DNA of 10,392 nucleotides from Pseudomonadota bacterium (GTDB lineage: Bacteria; Pseudomonadota; Alphaproteobacteria; Rhizobiales; Tepidamorphaceae). A program made the position numbers and the translations under genes. The stretch spans positions 1 to 10,392 of the forward strand of contig JAEYRQ010000063.1 in assembly GCA_023435545.1 (NCBI GenBank), given 5' to 3'. Shown one piece after another: positions 7,080 to 10,392 of this stretch (positions within the stretch are counted from its first letter, which is position 1; each line of letters starts with the position of its first letter). The notes below the pieces were generated by a model that saw only the letters and a program-made list of their open reading frames with translations, did not search any database and was not told the origin of the DNA.

Positions 7080-7196
7080 TCGGCCCCCGGGCTTCCGCCT
7101 TCCGGAACCATTCCCCAGCCCGCTCGTTGAACCCGAGGCTGCCGCCCCCGACGGGCTGGCGGCCGTAGGCACGCGCGCATGTGACAGGGGAGGATG

Positions 7197-7934
7197 ATGG
7201 CCGAGGTCGCCGAGGTCTATTGCGGACCGCCGCCCACACCGGCCTCCCTGGCATCCGCCTGGAATCCCGATCTCCTGGCCCTCTCGCTCTGCATCGTATT
7301 GGCCGCATTGCTGGCGGTACGTGGGGCGCGGCTCTGGCCCGCGTCGCTGGGATTGGGTCTCTTCATCCTCCTCTTCATGTCTCCGCTTTGCGCCCTCACC
7401 GTCTCGCTGTTCGCGGCACGGGCGGTGCACCATGTGCTCCTCGTTGCCGCCGTTGCGCCTCTCCTCGCCATGGCGATTCCCGCCGATCCCTCGCGCCGCC
7501 CGGTGCTCTCGCTCGGCTGGCTGGTCGGCCTGCACGCCGCCGTCTTCTGGCTCTGGCACCTGCCGGAGGTCTATGACCTCGCCATCCGTTCGTCCGCCGG
7601 CTACTGGGCGATGCAACTCTCCCTGCTCGGCACCGGCGTCCTGCTGTGGCGGCGCATCCTCGCGCCGGGACCCGCCGGACCGGCGCTGCTGGCGCTGTTC
7701 GCGACGATTTCCCAGATGGGGTTGCTCGGCGCGCTGCTGACCTTCCTGCGCGTCCCGGTCTACGCCTCCCATCTCGCGACCACCGGAGCCTTCGGGCTGA
7801 CGCCGGTTGAGGACCAGCAGCTTGCCGGGCTGATCATGTGGGTGCCGGCCGCGCTCCCCTATCTGGCGGCGGCGCTGATCATCATTGCCGGCCGCCTGGA
7901 GAGTGCCGCGACGGTGGAGCGCCGGCCCGGATGA
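7197..7934 (+). CDS. ctaG: Cytochrome c oxidase assembly factor CtaG, caa3 type
   Basis: This is a 245-residue polytopic membrane protein with about seven hydrophobic segments. Family features are the N-terminal YCGPPPTPASLASAWNPDLL, the HH pair at residues 78-79 (AVHHVLLVAAVAPLL) and FWLWHLPEVYD with His at 121; these histidines suggest metal handling. The family assists assembly of heme-copper oxidases, and is unrelated to the Cox11-type protein that is also called CtaG. ATG codons occur at 7194 and 7197 directly after GGGGAGG (7187-7193); the second is chosen because the first would have almost no spacer. It is followed eight bases later by the CopD-like gene and then oxidase subunits II and I, so it belongs to the oxidase cluster. 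The 117 bases before it contain no clear promoter. Confidence 0.88.
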   Translation: MAEVAEVYCGPPPTPASLASAWNPDLLALSLCIVLAALLAVRGARLWPASLGLGLFILLFMSPLCALTVSLFAARAVHHVLLVAAVAPLLAMAIPADPSRRPVLSLGWLVGLHAAVFWLWHLPEVYDLAIRSSAGYWAMQLSLLGTGVLLWRRILAPGPAGPALLALFATISQMGLLGALLTFLRVPVYASHLATTGAFGLTPVEDQQLAGLIMWVPAALPYLAAALIIIAGRLESAATVERRPG

Positions 7935-7941
7935 ACGACAC

Positions 7942-8439
7942 ATGATCTGGCTGAAGGTGCTGCACATCTCGGCCATCGCGATCTGGAGCGGCGTGCTGCT
8001 GACCCTTCCGGCGCTATATGTCAGCCGTTCGCGGCTGCCCGATGGTCGGGCCCTCCATGTCCTGCACGGGTTCGTCCGCTTCCTCTACGTCGCGGTGATG
8101 TCGCCGGCTGCCTTCATCGGAATCGGCACGGGCACCATCCTCATCTTCTGGCAGGCGACGTTCGAGCCCTGGTTCTCGCTGAAACTCGCCTTCGTCGGAC
8201 TGATGGGCGTTGCCCATATCCTCGCCGGTCTGGTCGCGCTCAGGGTGTTCGACGAGGGCGAGACCTATCCGGCGTGGCGCGGGACGCTGGCGACGTCGCT
8301 GTCAGGGGGAACGATCGTGGCGATTCTCGTTCTCGTGCTGGCCAAGCCTGTTCTGCCGGACCTTCTACCCGCCGCAATGGCCGAGCCCGGTGCGCTCAGG
8401 CCCATCGTCATGGACCTCATTCCTTTTCTGAGACCATGA
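7942..8439 (+). CDS. CopD/HemJ-like four-helix membrane protein of the oxidase cluster
   Basis: A 165-residue membrane protein with four hydrophobic segments (about residues 5-27, 45-70, 79-101, 116-135). Conserved-looking residues are His8 in the first helix (LKVLHISAIAIWSGVLLTLP), His39 and His42, Lys81 in WFSLKLAFVGLMGVAHILAG, and His92. Proteins annotated CopD family in oxidase clusters look like this. The arrangement of a first-helix His and a third-helix Lys also recalls HemJ protoporphyrinogen oxidase. A heme- or copper-related role in oxidase assembly is inferred; the exact function is not known to me. The ATG at 7942 is eight bases after the ctaG stop and has no good ribosome binding site, suggesting coupling. 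Its 3' end overlaps the convergent DUF2231 gene by 23 bases. Confidence 0.8.
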   Translation: MIWLKVLHISAIAIWSGVLLTLPALYVSRSRLPDGRALHVLHGFVRFLYVAVMSPAAFIGIGTGTILIFWQATFEPWFSLKLAFVGLMGVAHILAGLVALRVFDEGETYPAWRGTLATSLSGGTIVAILVLVLAKPVLPDLLPAAMAEPGALRPIVMDLIPFLRP

Positions 8440-8917
8440 GGCCGATGCCGTGATCGAACACCAGTTTGCCGCCGTGCCATCCCGCCAGCCCCGTGAAGAC
8501 GGCGGCGAGGACCGACAGCAGCAGACCTTCCGGCAGGATCGCGTCGGGGTTGGTGAGGCGCAGCCCCCAGTTGAGTCCCATCACGGCGATCAGCACCATC
8601 GCCACCACCGCATGCGTCCAGCTTGCCACGCGCACGCGGATGCCGGGCACCAGCAGCAGCTCCGCCGTGCCGACGATGGCCGCGCCGATGCCGGTGGCGA
8701 AGGCGAATCCAGACGCCCACAGGCCGGCCCGCACCCAGAAGGGGTCGGCGGTCCACCAGAACAGCACGTCGCTGCCGAGCGTCGCCATCACCAGGGCGAT
8801 CGGGAAATGCACGCTCATGGCGTGGATCGGATGCCCGGCCACCGCGACCATCGAGCCGACGTCCTTGTCGGCGATCTCCTCGATGACGGGACTGTCGGTG
8901 TTGCTGGTTTCGCTCAT
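8417..8917 (-). CDS. DUF2231 family membrane protein
   Basis: A 166-residue protein with a short hydrophilic N-terminus and then four membrane segments. The hallmark HPIHAMSVHFPIAL (His29, His32, His37) is followed by further His at 102, 148 and 156. The family is of unknown function; paired membrane histidines make heme binding conceivable. It is encoded against the surrounding oxidase genes: its last 23 bases overlap the end of the CopD-like gene, and its first codons lie against the start region of subunit II. The ATG at 8917 is chosen because the family starts close to the His motif; GAGGAG lies about 11 bases upstream of it on this strand, rather far. The frame stays open to 9583, but that extension is antisense to subunit II and rejected. 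Confidence 0.87.
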   Translation of the reverse strand: MSETSNTDSPVIEEIADKDVGSMVAVAGHPIHAMSVHFPIALVMATLGSDVLFWWTADPFWVRAGLWASGFAFATGIGAAIVGTAELLLVPGIRVRVASWTHAVVAMVLIAVMGLNWGLRLTNPDAILPEGLLLSVLAAVFTGLAGWHGGKLVFDHGIGLMVSEKE

Positions 8918-9637
8918 TGCCGCGCGGTCTCCTCGGCGGGGAACTCCGGCCGGTCGCGCTGGTTCCTCATCGCTGCCGTCCTGGCTGCCAGTCTGCCGGC
9001 CACCGCATGCACGGGCAATCTGTCGACGCTCGATCCGGCCGGCCCCTCCGCCGACGCCATCGCCCGGCTGTGGTGGGTGATGTTCTGGGGTGCGGCGGCG
9101 ATCTTTCTCACCACCTCCGCGGTGCTCGCCGGGGCCTTCATTCCGTCCCTGCGCCGAGCGCTGACCCCGAAGCTGCTGATTGGCTGGGGCGGGATCGCGA
9201 TCCCGGTCGTTATCCTGACCGCGCTCGTCGCCGTGGCATTTGCGATCGGCGAGCAGATCCTGTCCGGGCGCGGCGCAGCGGGGGCGATGCGCATCGAGGT
9301 GGTCGCGCGGCAGTTCGTATGGGAGTTCAGCTATCCCGACCGGGGCGGCACGACCCTGAACGAACTGCACATTCCCGCCGGCACCGACATCGAGTTCACC
9401 GTCGAGAGCCTCGACGTCATCCATTCCTTCTGGGTGCCACGGCTCGGTGGCAAGATCGACGCGATGCCCGGACATACCAACCGGGTGCGGCTGCGCGCCG
9501 ACAGGCCCGGCACCTATGGCGGTACCTGCGCCGAATTCTGTGGCAGCGGCCATACCGACATGCGTTTCACCGTGATCGCGCATCCGCCGGAGGACTATGA
9601 GGCAGCCCTTGCCGAGGCCGCTGGAGGGGGCGAATGA
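8831..9637 (+). CDS. coxB: Cytochrome c oxidase subunit II (start uncertain)
   Basis: Subunit II receives electrons from cytochrome c through the binuclear CuA centre. All CuA ligands are present: His codon at 9422 (VIHSFWVPRLGGKIDAMPGH), Cys codons at 9527 and 9539 (CAEFCGSGH), His at 9551 and Met at 9560. Two membrane helices precede the cupredoxin domain (LWWVMFWGAAAIFLTTSAVL and IPVVILTALVAVAFAIG). A hydrophobic leader WFLIAAVLAASLPATAC (8960-9010) looks like a lipoprotein signal with the Cys codon at 9008. There is no C-terminal heme c motif. The given start, ATG 8831, is simply the nearest in-frame canonical start. It adds about 43 residues antisense to DUF2231 and is probably wrong; homologous sequence begins near 8942. 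The stop overlaps the start of subunit I (ATGA). Confidence 0.85.
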   Translation: MPGHRDHRADVLVGDLLDDGTVGVAGFAHCRAVSSAGNSGRSRWFLIAAVLAASLPATACTGNLSTLDPAGPSADAIARLWWVMFWGAAAIFLTTSAVLAGAFIPSLRRALTPKLLIGWGGIAIPVVILTALVAVAFAIGEQILSGRGAAGAMRIEVVARQFVWEFSYPDRGGTTLNELHIPAGTDIEFTVESLDVIHSFWVPRLGGKIDAMPGHTNRVRLRADRPGTYGGTCAEFCGSGHTDMRFTVIAHPPEDYEAALAEAAGGGE

Positions 9638-10392
9638 GCGCCAAACCGATCGCGGACGACAAACCGCGTGGCCGGCCCGCCGGCGGCCGGGCGCTGCGGC
9701 TGCATCGCGAGCTGGAGGCGATCTGGTCGACGCCGCCGGGCTGGGGCCGCCTGTCGGCGGTGAACCACACCATCCTCGGCAAGCGGTTCATCGTCACGGC
9801 GTTCGTCTTCTTCGCCATCGGCGGGCTGCTGGCGATGCTGATCCGGACGCAACTCGCCACTTCCGGGAGCGCCTTCGTCGGGCCCGAGCTCTACGGCCAG
9901 ATCTTCACCATGCACGGGAGCATCATGATGTTCCTGTTCGCGATCCCGATGTTCGAGGGCTTCGCGATCTATCTCCTGCCCAAGCTGCTCGGCGCCCGCG
10001 ATCTCGCCTTTCCGCGCCTCACCGCCTACGCCTACTGGTGCTACCTGTTCGGCGGCACGATCCTGATCGTGGCAATGCTCGCCGGTGTCGCCCCCGACAG
10101 CGGCTGGTTCATGTACACGCCGCTGTCGTCGGCCACCTACACCCCCGGTATCAACGCCGACGTCTGGCTGCTCGGCATCACCTTCGTCGAGATCTCGGCG
10201 GTCGCCACCGCCGTCGAGATCATCGTCTCTGTGCTGAAGCTGCGCGCGCCGGGCATGTCGATCGACCGGATGCCGATCATGGCGTGGTACCTGCTCATCA
10301 CCGCCGTCATGATGCTGTTCGGATTCCCGCCACTGATTCTCGGCTCGATCCTGCTCGAGGTTGAGCGCGCCTTCGGCCTGCCGTTCTTCGAT
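9634..10392 (+). CDS. ctaD: Cytochrome c oxidase subunit I, N-terminal part (runs off window)
   Basis: The frame from the ATG at 9634 is open for 253 codons to the end of the window. It encodes the first part of the heme-copper oxidase catalytic subunit. YGQIFTMHGSIMMFLFAIPM (residues 87-106) contains His94, the expected low-spin heme a ligand in helix II. APDSGWFMYTPLSS, INADVWLLG and GFPPLILGSILLEVERAFGL are typical of aa3-type subunit I. The CuB and high-spin heme ligands (HPEVY region, HH) lie beyond the window. About 50 hydrophilic residues precede the first helix. The ATG overlaps the subunit II stop by four bases, indicating translational coupling. Other frames over this region give arginine-rich shadow products and are not genes. 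Confidence 0.95.
   Translation, partial: MSAKPIADDKPRGRPAGGRALRLHRELEAIWSTPPGWGRLSAVNHTILGKRFIVTAFVFFAIGGLLAMLIRTQLATSGSAFVGPELYGQIFTMHGSIMMFLFAIPMFEGFAIYLLPKLLGARDLAFPRLTAYAYWCYLFGGTILIVAMLAGVAPDSGWFMYTPLSSATYTPGINADVWLLGITFVEISAVATAVEIIVSVLKLRAPGMSIDRMPIMAWYLLITAVMMLFGFPPLILGSILLEVERAFGLPFFD

Noticed and set aside
7115..7159. Inverted repeat CCAGCCCG / CGGGCTGG between the Rrf2 gene and ctaG
   Set aside because: The arms are exact but the 29-base loop is long and no T run follows, so it is not good evidence for a terminator or operator.
6510..7976. 488-residue minus-strand open frame opposite the Rrf2 gene and ctaG
   Set aside because: The composition is low-complexity and biased toward Arg, Gly, Gln and Glu; both plus-strand genes have clear family motifs.
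9597..10364. 255-residue plus-strand frame at the window end
   Set aside because: It is an Arg/His-rich out-of-frame shadow; the frame starting at 9634 encodes cytochrome c oxidase subunit I and continues past the window end.

Overview
The window is GC-rich DNA with densely packed genes, from what looks like an alphaproteobacterium, probably of the order Hyphomicrobiales (Rhizobiales). This placement is an inference from codon use, gene families and neighbourhoods; there is no rRNA or marker gene to confirm it.

Layout. Bases 2-364 hold the 3' end of a gene that resembles the C-terminal part of periplasmic DsbD-N-domain proteins. Next is a Prx5-type peroxiredoxin (437-919). It converges across a strong hairpin (930-972) on a metallo-beta-lactamase-fold hydrolase with a LACTB2-like layout (974-1885, minus strand). 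A tRNA-Gln(TTG) gene lies at 2040-2113, with its own promoter-like sequence and a leader hairpin. About 240 bases without a recognisable gene follow, leading to an AT-rich promoter/operator region (about 2351-2395).

Bases 2414-6448 are a complete sulfate/thiosulfate ABC importer operon in the order cysP (periplasmic binding protein), cysT and cysW (permeases), cysA (ATPase). A separate Rrf2-family regulator with four clustered cysteines lies downstream at 6621-7079. Its position and the inverted repeat over the cysP promoter suggest that it controls the operon in response to cysteine or Fe-S status; this is inference.

From 7197 to the end is a heme-copper oxidase cluster. It contains a caa3-type CtaG assembly factor, a CopD/HemJ-like four-helix membrane protein, a DUF2231 membrane protein on the opposite strand, subunit II with intact CuA ligands, and the first 253 codons of subunit I, which runs off the window. 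The order resembles alternative aa3-type oxidase clusters of rhizobia.

Most of the window is ordinary core metabolism. The points most worth a second look are: the missing canonical start for subunit II, which a one-base change in a GGGG run would repair; the antisense DUF2231 gene embedded in the oxidase cluster with overlaps at both ends; the His/Lys pattern of the small CopD-like protein; and the operator-like repeats before cysP together with the four-Cys Rrf2 protein. I found no CRISPR array, insertion sequence, phage gene or clear defence system.
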